64,000 nucleotides of DNA from a bacterium. GTDB lineage: Bacteria > Actinomycetota > Acidimicrobiia > Spongiisociales > ZC4RG35. Each line of letters opens with the position of its first letter. Positions within the stretch are counted from its first letter, which is position 1. A model generated the notes under the pieces. It ran no database searches and was not told the DNA's origin. It worked only from the letters and a program-made list of their open reading frames with translations. A program made the position numbers and the translations under genes. This document shows, piece after piece, positions 36,231-44,721 of the stretch. Where the stretch lies: positions 21,533 through 85,532 of the forward strand of contig JAPPFD010000024.1 in NCBI GenBank assembly GCA_028823995.1, read 5' to 3'.

Positions 36231-37439
36231 ATGCTTGAGGAGTCGGGGTCCGGGATGGTTCGGCTGCGTAACGGCCAGGTGGTGTTCGACCGGTTCGTGG
36301 AAGCCGGGACCAATCCCATCTCCCGCGCCGAGATCGCCCGCCGGACCGGACTCTCGAAGCCCACCGTGAACACGCTGGTTCAGGATCTCGAAGCCGCCGG
36401 TGTGGTGAGGTGCAACCCCTCTGCTCAGCCGTCCCAGGGTCGGATCGGCCGGCCGGCTGCTTCCTATGAATTGGTGCCAGACGCCGCGCTTGTGGTGGGG
36501 GTCGATATGGGCGCTACCAAGACCATCATCGGCGTAGCGGACCTGTTGGGAGATGTGATAGCCGCCGAGCAAATCGAGACTCCGGCCGACGCGGTGGCGG
36601 CGGTGAACGCAGTGGTGACCGCAACGCGGCGCCTGCTGGAAGGCCTCGGCGAGCGGGGGTCGAGGCTGGAAGCAGCCTGCATGGGAGTGCCCGGCGTCTA
36701 TCGACCCACCCACGACCGGGTGGAGATGGCCCCCAACCTCCCCGGGTTCGTTGACTTGCCGATCAGGGCGGAACTGTCGGACCGGCTCGGCGTCGAGGTG
36801 ACCATAGAGAACGACGTGAACCTCGCCACGGTCGGGGAGGCGAACGAGATGGCGGGTAAGGGAACCAAGCATTTCGCCGCCATCTCCATCGGCACCGGAA
36901 TCGGTATGGGGATGGTGATGGAAGGCGCCCTGTACCGGGGCGCCCACGGAGCGGCGGGGGAGATCGGATCGGTCAAGCTGCCGCGGGTGGGCGGGGAGGT
37001 GTTCCACGCTCTCACCCTGGAGGACGTGGCATCGGCGCCTGCCATCAGAAAGCTGTTTCACCGTTCGGTGGAGGCGGGATGGCGCACCGGCCTGGAAGGA
37101 GACGCCGATGTCCCGGCCATATTCGCCGCCGCTTCGCGAGGCGACCAGGCGGCCACCACTGCTCTCGACATCGCCGCTGACGCAGTTGCCTTCGCCACCT
37201 CCTACTTCTGCTGGGTGAATGATCCAACCTTGGTGGTGTTCGGCGGCGGGGTGGGTTCGAACCCCATTTTCGTGGATGCGGTCCGGGCCCGGATCGGCCG
37301 CTATCTGACCGTCATACCCGAGATGGCGCCCTCCACCTTGGGGGGCCGGGCGGCGTTTCTGGGCGCGATCTCCACCGCTCTCGCCGAGGTTCGCGGTTCA
37401 CTGGTGGCGAAGCGACTGGCGCGGAGGAATGAGGGATGA
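36231..37439 (+). CDS. ROK-family transcriptional regulator
   Basis: 402 aa from ATG 36231 (GGAGGAG 10 bp upstream). N-terminal winged HTH (about residues 12-70, R-A-E-I-A-R-R-T-G-L-S-K-P-T-V-N), then a sugar-kinase-like ROK domain with G-V-D-M-G-A-T-K-T and E-N-D-V-N-L-A. The HC4-type zinc motif (C-x-C-G-x-x-G-C) common in ROK proteins is missing: the region reads G-E-I-G-S-V-K-L-P. This is a NagC/XylR-type repressor of sugar or amino-sugar genes rather than a kinase. It heads cassette A and its stop overlaps the next gene. Confidence 0.88.
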   Translation: MLEESGSGMVRLRNGQVVFDRFVEAGTNPISRAEIARRTGLSKPTVNTLVQDLEAAGVVRCNPSAQPSQGRIGRPAASYELVPDAALVVGVDMGATKTIIGVADLLGDVIAAEQIETPADAVAAVNAVVTATRRLLEGLGERGSRLEAACMGVPGVYRPTHDRVEMAPNLPGFVDLPIRAELSDRLGVEVTIENDVNLATVGEANEMAGKGTKHFAAISIGTGIGMGMVMEGALYRGAHGAAGEIGSVKLPRVGGEVFHALTLEDVASAPAIRKLFHRSVEAGWRTGLEGDADVPAIFAAASRGDQAATTALDIAADAVAFATSYFCWVNDPTLVVFGGGVGSNPIFVDAVRARIGRYLTVIPEMAPSTLGGRAAFLGAISTALAEVRGSLVAKRLARRNEG

Positions 37440-38707
37440 CCGAACACGCCGCCTCCGTGGCAGCCTCCGTCGATGAGGGCGCCCTGGTCAACCTGGCCCG
37501 GGAGGCGGTGAGGATTCCAAGCGTCACTCCCGATGAAGCGGCGTTCGCAGAGTGGGTGAGGGACCGGCTTGAGGAAGGTGGATGGAACGAAGTCAGTCTG
37601 CTCGAGGTAGAACCGGGTCGGCCCAATGTCCATGCCCACGCCGGGGACCCCGATGGTGGAGGCCGGTCTTTGGTGCTGGCGGGGCACCTCGACACGGTCC
37701 ATGCAGATGACTGGACCCAGGAGTGGGCGGGCACCGATCGCGCCGATCCGTTCAGGGCGCACTTGCTCGACGGGGAGATCTGGGCGCGGGGTGTGACTGA
37801 CCAGAAGGGAGGGATCTGTTCCATCATCGAAGCCGTCCGCGCCGTCCGTCGGGCGGGGCACCGGCTGGCGGGATCGCTGACCGGATTGTTCGTCTGCGAC
37901 GAGGAGTCCGGTCAACCGGGGAGCGGGCTCTCTGTGGGAATGCGGGCCGCAATGAGGGATTCGGCGAGAGGTGGCGGGAAAGCGCCTGACTTTGCGATTT
38001 ACACCGAGCCCACCACCGGCGCCATCTATACGGCACAGATGGGATTCCTGATCGCCGACATCACCCTGGCGGGAAGGTCGGCCTACTTCGGCACACCGGA
38101 ACTCGGGGTGGACGCGCTGGCGGCCGGACACGCTCTGTTGAGCGCCTTGTGGAGCTACAACGACACGCTGGGCGCGGGCGAGGCTCATCCCCTGCTGGGT
38201 AAGCGGTTTCTCCTTGTCACCAGGGTGGAGTCGGGGGGCAACATCGCGGTCCCCGGGAAATTCCAGTTGTCCCTCATCCAGAAGCTGCTGCCCGGTGACG
38301 ACCTGGACGGAGCGGCCGTGGCGCTTAGAGACGTCACAGAGAGGGTCTCCGAGCAATACGGGGTCACTGGAGATGTGGCCTTCTCCGCGCCGAGGGACCA
38401 TCCTGTCGGAGGCACGCCGGATGAGGTCCCGGCCGATCACCCCGCGGTCACCCAGTTGGCGGCCGCCATCCAGCGGACCACCGGGCACTCGGCCCGGATC
38501 GAGGGGGCTCCTTACTGGTCGGAGAAGCCGCTTCTCCGGGCAGCCGGCATTCCGGGTGTCTACTTTGCGGCAGGTGACATCGCCACCTGTCACACGCCTT
38601 TCGAGCGATTGCCGATCGATCAATTCGTCTCAGTAACCCGGACCCTGGCGTACTTCATTGCGGCGTGGTGCGGGATCGAGGAAGCAACAGAAAAGGAGGA
38701 ACCATGA
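37436..38707 (+). CDS. M20-family metallopeptidase/deacylase
   Basis: 423-aa di-zinc hydrolase related to ArgE/DapE. Zinc-site motifs: A-G-H-L-D-T-V near residue 78, G-V-T-D-Q-K-G-G with the bridging Asp, C-D-E-E-S-G with catalytic and ligand Glu, Y-T-E-P-T, and a late A-T-C-H-T-P-F-E. The S-x-x-F-G-T-P lid segment replaces the usual G-x-x-x-H-x-x-x-P. It overlaps the ROK gene (ATGA) and the binding-protein gene (ATGA at 38704), so it belongs to the transport operon. It probably removes an acyl or aminoacyl group from the imported compound; arginine synthesis does not need it because argJ is present. Confidence 0.85.
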   Translation: MTEHAASVAASVDEGALVNLAREAVRIPSVTPDEAAFAEWVRDRLEEGGWNEVSLLEVEPGRPNVHAHAGDPDGGGRSLVLAGHLDTVHADDWTQEWAGTDRADPFRAHLLDGEIWARGVTDQKGGICSIIEAVRAVRRAGHRLAGSLTGLFVCDEESGQPGSGLSVGMRAAMRDSARGGGKAPDFAIYTEPTTGAIYTAQMGFLIADITLAGRSAYFGTPELGVDALAAGHALLSALWSYNDTLGAGEAHPLLGKRFLLVTRVESGGNIAVPGKFQLSLIQKLLPGDDLDGAAVALRDVTERVSEQYGVTGDVAFSAPRDHPVGGTPDEVPADHPAVTQLAAAIQRTTGHSARIEGAPYWSEKPLLRAAGIPGVYFAAGDIATCHTPFERLPIDQFVSVTRTLAYFIAAWCGIEEATEKEEP

Positions 38708-39897
38708 GAAAAAGAACCATGAACCTCAGACGCAATACGTCCGCCCTGTGGCTCGTCACCGGTCTGGTGGCAGTGCTCAGCCTGGTTGCGGCGGCTTGCG
38801 GCGACGCCGAGGAGGAAACCACCACTACCCAGGCATCAGCCGCAGCCACCACTACCCAGGCGCCTGCTACGACACAAGCTCCAACTGAACCCGTGGCGCC
38901 GGTTACTCAGGGGCCGGGTGGTGAGGAGGCTACTCCGTCGGGTGAGATTGGTTTGAGTGGTGATGAGATTGCGGAGGTGCAGTCTGGGGGGTACACGGCG
39001 GCTTTGTTGTGGCATACGGCGGGTGCGTTCACTGATGCGGTGAGCCAGGGCGCTCGGGATGCTTTCGCGGAGTTGGGTGTTGAGGTGATCGCTGAGACCA
39101 ATGCGCAGTTCGATGCTGCTCAGCAGGCCAATGATGTGGAGACTGTGTTGGCGCAGGATCCTGACATCATTGTCAGTTTGGTGATCGATCCGGTGTCGGG
39201 CGCGGAGGCGTTCCGTCCTGCGGTTGATGCCGGTGTGCAGTTGGTGTTCTTGAGCAATGTGCCCGAGGGTTATGTGCATGGTGTTGACTATGTGGGGGTG
39301 GTGACCGATGATCTGGCTGCGATGGGTATGGCGGCTGCTGATCTGTTGGCTGATGCGTTGGGTGGCTCGGGGAAGGTGGGTTTCATCTTCCATGACGCTG
39401 CCTATTACGTGACGAACCAGCGTGATCAGGCGTTCAAGACTTGGATAGCGGAGCGTTATCCGGGTATTGAGATTGTCTCTGAGCAGGGGTTGGCTGATCC
39501 GGCTGCTGCTGAGGAGATCGCTTCGGCGTTGTTGACCCGGAATCCTGATCTGGATGGGATCTATGCGCCGTGGTCGGCTGGTCCGGCTGACGGGGTGTTG
39601 GCTGCTTTGCGGGCGGCGGGCGCTTCGGATGTAGCGGTGGTGACCCTGGATCTGGACACGAATGTCTCGCTGGACCTGGTGGAAGGCGGGAACATCGTGG
39701 GTATCGCGGCGGATGAGGCCTATGAGCTTGGACGGACCATGGCGCTGGAAGGCGCTTACGGGCTGTTGGGCAAGGACGCCCCTCCGTTCACAGTGGTGCC
39801 GGCCATCAAGGTCACCGCGGACAACATCGTGGACGCCTACCGGCGATCACTCGCCACCGACCCACCAGCAGAAGTCATGCAAGCACTGGGCGGATAA
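38704..39897 (+). CDS. Ribose-type ABC sugar-binding lipoprotein
   Basis: 397 aa from ATG 38704. Lipobox V-A-A-A-C (Cys32), a T-T-T-Q-A/P-A-T linker, then a Peripla_BP_4 domain: A-F-T-D-A-V-S-Q-G-A, V-L-A-Q-D-P-D-I-I, P-D-L-D-G-I-Y-A-P-W and V-V-T-L-D-L-D-T. It captures the substrate for the permease and ATPase that follow. Codon choice is odd: from about 38905 to 39660 Leu is mostly TTG, Asp mostly GAT and Ala often GCT, whereas both ends of the gene and the neighbours prefer CTG, GAC and GCC. This suggests a mosaic origin. Confidence 0.9.
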   Translation: MRKRTMNLRRNTSALWLVTGLVAVLSLVAAACGDAEEETTTTQASAAATTTQAPATTQAPTEPVAPVTQGPGGEEATPSGEIGLSGDEIAEVQSGGYTAALLWHTAGAFTDAVSQGARDAFAELGVEVIAETNAQFDAAQQANDVETVLAQDPDIIVSLVIDPVSGAEAFRPAVDAGVQLVFLSNVPEGYVHGVDYVGVVTDDLAAMGMAAADLLADALGGSGKVGFIFHDAAYYVTNQRDQAFKTWIAERYPGIEIVSEQGLADPAAAEEIASALLTRNPDLDGIYAPWSAGPADGVLAALRAAGASDVAVVTLDLDTNVSLDLVEGGNIVGIAADEAYELGRTMALEGAYGLLGKDAPPFTVVPAIKVTADNIVDAYRRSLATDPPAEVMQALGG

Positions 39898-39939
39898 CCT
39901 CCCTGAATAGCTGATCGAACAAGGAAATAATCCCCAGAG

Positions 39940-40947
39940 ATGAGAGTCCATGTCCGCGCCGGCGCCCGGTTGAGGCGGGCATGGGCTCGCCGGAGCGAAG
40001 ACGGCGGGTATCGACAGTACGTGGTCTATTTGGCCTTCGTCTCGATTCTTGCGGTCTTCGCTCTGATGCTGTGGGATGACGGCTTCCTGAGCTGGTCGAA
40101 CCTTCTCAACATCGGGCGTCAGGCCGCTCCGATCGCAGTGATGGCCGTGGGCATGGCGTTCGCGCTGGCGTCGGCCGAGATAGATCTCTCGATCGGATCT
40201 ACCGTGGCGCTCTCGTCGCTGGTAGCAGCGGCGGTGGTCGGCGATCACGGGTTCTTTCTCGGAGCCATGGCCGCGGTGGGGGTGGGGGCGGCGATCGGGC
40301 TGGTGAACGGCCTGATCACGGTCAAGGTGCGGATTCCCTCCTTCCTGGTGACCCTGGGGACGCTGGGAATCATCAGCGGCATCGCCCGCAACATGAACAA
40401 CCTGCAGTCCATGCCGATCAGGAACGACGCCTTCTCCGCGCTGTTCGGCGCCGGGTCGCTGGGTCCCATCTCATCGCTGGTCATCTGGACGGCGATCGCC
40501 TTTGCCATCGGGCACTTCGCGCTGCATCACCTGCGTTGGGGGAGGCATGTTCTCGCCACGGGGGCAAACCGGGCGTCGGCCAAGGCGGCCGGTCTCAATA
40601 CCGACCGGATCAGGATAAGCGCCCTGATGGTCAGCTCGGTGGCGGCGTCCTTCGCCGGGGTGTTGCTGGCCGGCCGGTTGGCCATCGGCCGTCACGATCT
40701 GGGGGAGAATGACCTGCTCACCGTCATCGCCGCGGTGGTGATCGGCGGGACGAATCTGTTCGGCGGCCGCGCCTCCATCGCCGGCGCGGTGACGGGGGCC
40801 CTGATCATGGCGATGCTCAACAATGGATTGATACTCATGGGCCTCGAGGTGGCGGACCAGTTGATCGCCCGGGGTCTCATCATCATCGTGGCGGTGGCGC
40901 TCAGCATGCGGACGCCGTCGGAAAGTGTGGGTGACGATGTTCCTTAG
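39940..40947 (+). CDS. Ribose-type ABC transporter permease
   Basis: 335 aa with about nine to ten hydrophobic segments. RbsC/FrcC family marks: A-S-A-E-I-D-L-S-I-G-S-T-V-A-L, I-P-S-F-L-V-T-L-G-T-L, A-T-G-A-N-R-A-S-A-K-A-A-G and V-I-G-G-T-N-L-F-G-G-R-A-S. It works with the preceding binding protein and the ATPase encoded at 42139. Its end overlaps the YhfX-like gene by 11 bp. Confidence 0.93.
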   Translation: MRVHVRAGARLRRAWARRSEDGGYRQYVVYLAFVSILAVFALMLWDDGFLSWSNLLNIGRQAAPIAVMAVGMAFALASAEIDLSIGSTVALSSLVAAAVVGDHGFFLGAMAAVGVGAAIGLVNGLITVKVRIPSFLVTLGTLGIISGIARNMNNLQSMPIRNDAFSALFGAGSLGPISSLVIWTAIAFAIGHFALHHLRWGRHVLATGANRASAKAAGLNTDRIRISALMVSSVAASFAGVLLAGRLAIGRHDLGENDLLTVIAAVVIGGTNLFGGRASIAGAVTGALIMAMLNNGLILMGLEVADQLIARGLIIIVAVALSMRTPSESVGDDVP

Positions 40948-42142
40948 TTCCCTGATCGCCAGGAACCAGGCCTTTCTGGAGGCGTCGGTCCAACTCCATC
41001 AGGACAACCTGATTCCTGCCAACAGCTACGTGCTGGACCTCGACGCCCTGGGGGCGAATACCCGCCACATGGCGGCCGAGGCGCACCGTCGGGGCTTGAA
41101 GGTGTACGCGATGAGCAAACAGGTTGGACGAGCCCCGGGGGCGCTGCGGGCGATCACCGACGGGGGCGCGGACGGCTATGTGGCGGTGGATATGGCATGT
41201 GCGAGGCCCATCGTCGCCTACGGCCACCGGCTGGGCAATCTGGGGCACCTTGTTCAGGTGCCGAGAGCCGAGGCGGGCGAGGCGGCGCGCCTTGAGCCGG
41301 AGTATTGGACGATATTTTCGCGGAACAAAGCGCGTGAGGCCTCCCGGGCCGTGTCTGGAGGCGACCGCACGCAGCAGGTCCTTCTGAGGGTGTGGGATCG
41401 ACGAGATGTGTTCTATCCGGGACACGAGGGGGGTTTCCATCTCGACGACTTGTCGGATGCGATCGAGTTCGTCAACCGCCTCGACGGGCTGGAGTTCGCC
41501 GGGCTCACCACCTTTCCCGCCCTGCTGTATAACCCGGAGGGGAGAAATGTGAAGCCCACTCCCAATGTGGAGACTCTGGCTCGCGGCGTGGAGATCGCCC
41601 TCGGACATTTGGGGACCGGCTTTCCGATAGAGGTGAATGCCCCCGGCACCACTTCCACCGCGGTGCTAGAGCTCCTGGCGGAGATCGGCGCCACCCAGGT
41701 GGAGCCGGGGCACGGCCTGACCGGCACCACGCCCCTGCATGCGGTGGCGGAGCTTCCCGAAAAGCCCGCCGTCCTCTACCTGACCGAAGTCGCCCACCTG
41801 CACCAGGACGTGCCGCTCTGCTTCGGCGGGGGCCTCTATGTGGACCCCGTATTCGATCCGTATCAAACCAGGGTGTTGGCGGCCAGGAGTCCCGAGGACG
41901 TCGGCTTGGAACCGGTCCCCATCGACATGCCGGATCCGGCCGGCATCGATTACTATGCCCGGCTCCATCCGCCGGAGGGTCGAAGGCTGCGAGAAGGCGA
42001 CACCGTGATCGCCGGCTTTCGTATCCAGGCCTTCGTGACGAGGGCGTCGGTGGTGGGAGTGAAGGGAGTCGGCGCCGGGAACCCGGTGGTGGCGGGTGTG
42101 TGGAACGTCGAGGGCGCACCGGCCGACTGGGGTGGCCGATGA
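40937..42142 (+). CDS. YhfX-like fold-type III PLP enzyme (alanine racemase family)
   Basis: 401 aa from ATG 40937; M-F-L-S-S-L-I-A-R-N-Q aligns with the YhfX beginning as I recall it, and a GTG at 40925 is also possible. The PLP-binding lysine is in V-Y-A-M-S-K-Q-V-G near residue 57, followed by a TIM-barrel with E-V-N-A-P-G-T-T-S-T and Q-V-E-P-G-H-G phosphate-binding turns, and a C-terminal beta domain as in alanine racemase. It may racemise or epimerise an amino acid or amino sugar derivative. It is wedged between the permease and ATPase genes with overlaps on both sides (11 bp and ATGA), which ties it to the imported substrate. Confidence 0.78.
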   Translation: MFLSSLIARNQAFLEASVQLHQDNLIPANSYVLDLDALGANTRHMAAEAHRRGLKVYAMSKQVGRAPGALRAITDGGADGYVAVDMACARPIVAYGHRLGNLGHLVQVPRAEAGEAARLEPEYWTIFSRNKAREASRAVSGGDRTQQVLLRVWDRRDVFYPGHEGGFHLDDLSDAIEFVNRLDGLEFAGLTTFPALLYNPEGRNVKPTPNVETLARGVEIALGHLGTGFPIEVNAPGTTSTAVLELLAEIGATQVEPGHGLTGTTPLHAVAELPEKPAVLYLTEVAHLHQDVPLCFGGGLYVDPVFDPYQTRVLAARSPEDVGLEPVPIDMPDPAGIDYYARLHPPEGRRLREGDTVIAGFRIQAFVTRASVVGVKGVGAGNPVVAGVWNVEGAPADWGGR

Positions 42143-42906
42143 CTGCGCCGGCGCTCTCGGTGCGGAAGATGTCCAAGGCGTTTCGCGCGGTGCAGGCCCT
42201 CGAGGACGTCTCGCTGGATGTCCATCGCGGCCGGGTGACGGCGCTTCTCGGTGACAATGGCGCCGGAAAGTCCACGCTGGTCAAATGCATAGCCGGGGTG
42301 TACCAGCCCGACTCTGGCACGGTGAGCATAGACGGCGTCACGCATCGCATCTCCTCTCCGGACGTAGCTCGGACCCTGGGCGTGGAGACCGTTCACCAGA
42401 ACCTCTCGCTGATCGACAGTCTCAATGTGGTGGAGAACCTCTTTCTCAACCGCGAATACACCCGGGGCGGGTCTTTCGGGTCCCGCATAGGCCTCCTGCA
42501 CAAGAAGAGGATGTCCCGTGAGTGCCAGGCCACCCTGGCCCGTCTCGGGATCTCCATTCCCTCACTGCGAAAGCCGGTGGGCCTCCTCTCGGGGGGCCAG
42601 CGCCAGGCCATCGCCATCGGGAGAGCGGTGGCGTGGGGCCAGAAGATCGTTCTCCTGGACGAGCCGGCCGCCGCCCTGGGAGTCGAGCAAGCACAAAGGG
42701 TGCTCGATCTGATCGTGGCGCTCCGGGAGGCGGATGTCGCAGTGCTGCTCATCACCCACAACATGGACCGTGTCACCCAGGTCTGCGACGACGCGGTGGT
42801 CTTGCGCCGGGGCCGCAAAGCAGCCGAGGTGAGAGTCGACCAGGTCACCAAGGACGATCTCGTGGCGTTCATTACGGGAGCCAAGACCACCGACGGCGGG
42901 ACTTGA
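42139..42906 (+). CDS. ABC sugar transporter ATP-binding protein (FrcA-type)
   Basis: 255-aa single-domain ATPase: Walker A GDNGAGKST near residue 37, signature LLSGGQRQAIAIGRAVA, Walker B V-L-L-D-E-P-A-A-A-L-G and switch L-I-T-H-N-M-D. The L-G-V-E-Q after Walker B marks the FrcA-type partner of ribose/fructose-class permeases, unlike the double-domain RbsA. ATG overlaps the YhfX-like stop. NagB follows after 42 bp. Confidence 0.93.
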   Translation: MTAPALSVRKMSKAFRAVQALEDVSLDVHRGRVTALLGDNGAGKSTLVKCIAGVYQPDSGTVSIDGVTHRISSPDVARTLGVETVHQNLSLIDSLNVVENLFLNREYTRGGSFGSRIGLLHKKRMSRECQATLARLGISIPSLRKPVGLLSGGQRQAIAIGRAVAWGQKIVLLDEPAAALGVEQAQRVLDLIVALREADVAVLLITHNMDRVTQVCDDAVVLRRGRKAAEVRVDQVTKDDLVAFITGAKTTDGGT

Positions 42907-42948
42907 CCCGTTTCCAGCGGCGCGCGCGGGCGCCTGCCCCCTAAAGCG

Positions 42949-43698
42949 ATGCGAGTGAACTCAGTGGAGGTGATCGTGGAGGGAGATCCGGCCGGTTTGG
43001 CGCGCAGGACCGCCGACGTGGTCCAGGAATACCTCGGTTACACCCGAGATCCGGTGCTGGGGCTGGCCACCGGGGCGTCCGTGCGCCCTCTTTACCGGGA
43101 ACTGATCCGTCGCCACCGCCGGGAGCAGCTGAGCTTCAGCGGGGTGCGGTCCTTCCTGCTCGACGATTACATCGGTCTCGGTCCGGAGCATCCCCAGTGC
43201 TATGGCAACCTCATCGAAACCGAGTTCTCGGGGCATGTGGACATCGAACCTGAAAACCTGTACGCCCCGGATTGTCGGGCTGCCGACCCTGAGCTGGAGT
43301 GCGATCGCTACGACCGGCTGGTGACCCGGGCGGGAGTGGGACTGCAGATTCTCGGGGTGGGGCGCAACGGCCATCTGGCGTTCAACGAGCCAGGGTCCTC
43401 CTTCGAGTCCCGTACCCGGGTGGTACGACTGGCGGCGGCCACCAGGGCCGACAACGCCCGGTACTTCGACGGCCCCGACCAGGTACCGGCCCTTGCTATG
43501 ACCCAGGGCATAGCCACGATCAGCCAGGCCGCCCATCTCTTGGTATTGGCGACGGGACCTTCCAAGGCCGAGGCTGTTCGGGCGGCGCTGGAAGGGCCGA
43601 TCACCTCGGCGGTTCCGGCCTCGGCGATCCGGCGGCACTCCAGGGTAACGGTTCTCCTGGATCCGTCGGCCGCCCGGCTCACCGGCCTGGGCCGGTAG
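42949..43698 (+). CDS. nagB: Glucosamine-6-phosphate deaminase-like protein
   Basis: 249-aa aldose-ketose isomerase/deaminase. G-L-A-T-G-A-S-V-R-P is the phosphate loop, F-L-L-D-D-Y-I-G-L contains the ring-opening Asp, and G-V-G-R-N-G-H-L-A-F-N-E-P-G-S-S carries the catalytic His and Glu, followed by S-R-T-R. These match NagB, which turns GlcN-6-P into fructose-6-P and ammonia. No sugar kinase or NagA is visible in this operon, so the phosphate donor step is missing or encoded elsewhere. It is the last gene of cassette A. Confidence 0.88.
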   Translation: MRVNSVEVIVEGDPAGLARRTADVVQEYLGYTRDPVLGLATGASVRPLYRELIRRHRREQLSFSGVRSFLLDDYIGLGPEHPQCYGNLIETEFSGHVDIEPENLYAPDCRAADPELECDRYDRLVTRAGVGLQILGVGRNGHLAFNEPGSSFESRTRVVRLAAATRADNARYFDGPDQVPALAMTQGIATISQAAHLLVLATGPSKAEAVRAALEGPITSAVPASAIRRHSRVTVLLDPSAARLTGLGR

Positions 43699-43704
43699 GC
43701 CCTC

Positions 43705-43719
43705 GCCTGAGCGTCAGGC
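43705..43719. terminator. Small hairpin after nagB
   Basis: GCCTGA-GCG-TCAGGC, a 6-bp stem with a 3-nt loop, lies 6 bp after the nagB stop and 4 bp before the end of the convergent lipoprotein gene. It is short for a terminator. Confidence 0.35.
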
Positions 43720-43723
43720 TCCC

Positions 43724-44671
43724 CTACGGCAGAAGTTCACAGGCTATCCCGTTGTTGTTCGTGTCCATCAGGGCTACGTCGCCGTACAAGGGGAAATAGG
43801 TGTCGAACCACTCCTGGGCTTCTGCCTGGGTGGCGAAGTCACTGCAATTCTTGGTGTTGCCGGGATTCTCCGGATCAGTGTCGGTGGCCGGTGCGGTAGT
43901 GGTGGTGGTGGCCGCGTCCGTGGTGGTGGCCGCGTCCGTGGTGGTGGTGGCGCCTTCCCGGATCGTTGGGACGGTGTTCGCGGTCCTGCTGCTCTCGAGG
44001 GCCGCGATTGCTTCATCACCGATGATCTCGGCCACTCGCGTTACGGCTTCCCCGAAGATTTCATAGGCGGTTAGGAACCCCACCAGCGCTGATCGGCGGG
44101 ACTGGCCTGTGTCTGTGGATCGCAAGCCGTCGAGCATCTCTGCAGCTGTGTCCGCCATAAGGACCACCGCAGCGGCCGCGGTCTGATGTTCGAGGGGGAT
44201 GTTGCCTTGCGAGGATGGCTGTATGCCCTCGAAGGCGTCCCGTAGCTCCTGGGCGCGCTGCGCGGCAGCCTCCATGCCTGCATCAGTTTCCCCGTAGGAA
44301 ACCCCGGATTCGGACCGGTTGTCCCAGTTCTCGTTCAAGGCCTGCACGTCCGCGACCAGTTTGCCGATGTTGACCTCGACCGCCAACAGCACCTCGAGAT
44401 AGTTCATCGATTCCTCGGCCAAAGAGATCAGGGTGGTTGACGTCGTGGTTGTCTCCGCCAGGGTGGTTTCGGGCGGTGGGAGAGTGGTGGTGGCCAACCG
44501 GGTGGTGGATGTAGATGTGATCGGCGCCAGGGTGGTGGGAATCTCAGGGGCCGGATCATCCCCGCACGATGCGCCAGCCACGATCACCGCCAACGCGGCC
44601 ACCAGTCTCACGGGGCTTCGCCGGGGAGTAAACACTGATCGCAATCTGGGCCTGGTCGTCCTTCCGGCCAA
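43724..44671 (-). CDS. Thr-linker lipoprotein with excalibur-type C-terminus
   Basis: 315 aa. Signal peptide with lipobox A-G-A-S-C (about Cys36), a Thr-rich linker, then a helical domain whose A-A-E-M-L-D-G-L-R-S-T-D-T-G and E-I-I-G-D-E-A-I-A-A-L match the lipoprotein gene at 35031. A second Thr/Ala linker leads to an excalibur-like module (N-C-S-D-F-A-T-Q-A-E-A-Q, D-T-N-N-N-G-I-A-C-E) with a calcium-binding-type loop. Probably surface-attached and perhaps envelope-binding. The exact start is uncertain, because the basic N-terminus is long for a signal peptide. Confidence 0.78.
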   Translation of the reverse strand: MAGRTTRPRLRSVFTPRRSPVRLVAALAVIVAGASCGDDPAPEIPTTLAPITSTSTTRLATTTLPPPETTLAETTTTSTTLISLAEESMNYLEVLLAVEVNIGKLVADVQALNENWDNRSESGVSYGETDAGMEAAAQRAQELRDAFEGIQPSSQGNIPLEHQTAAAAVVLMADTAAEMLDGLRSTDTGQSRRSALVGFLTAYEIFGEAVTRVAEIIGDEAIAALESSRTANTVPTIREGATTTTDAATTTDAATTTTTAPATDTDPENPGNTKNCSDFATQAEAQEWFDTYFPLYGDVALMDTNNNGIACELLP

Positions 44672-44721
44672 ACAATACTCACGGGACAGCCCGGAAGGTG
44701 GGATGATCTCTCAATCGCCGT

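Noticed and set aside
37436-38707. ArgE (acetylornithine deacetylase) for arginine synthesis
   Set aside because: argJ already recycles the acetyl group and this gene is coupled to a transport operon far from the arg genes.
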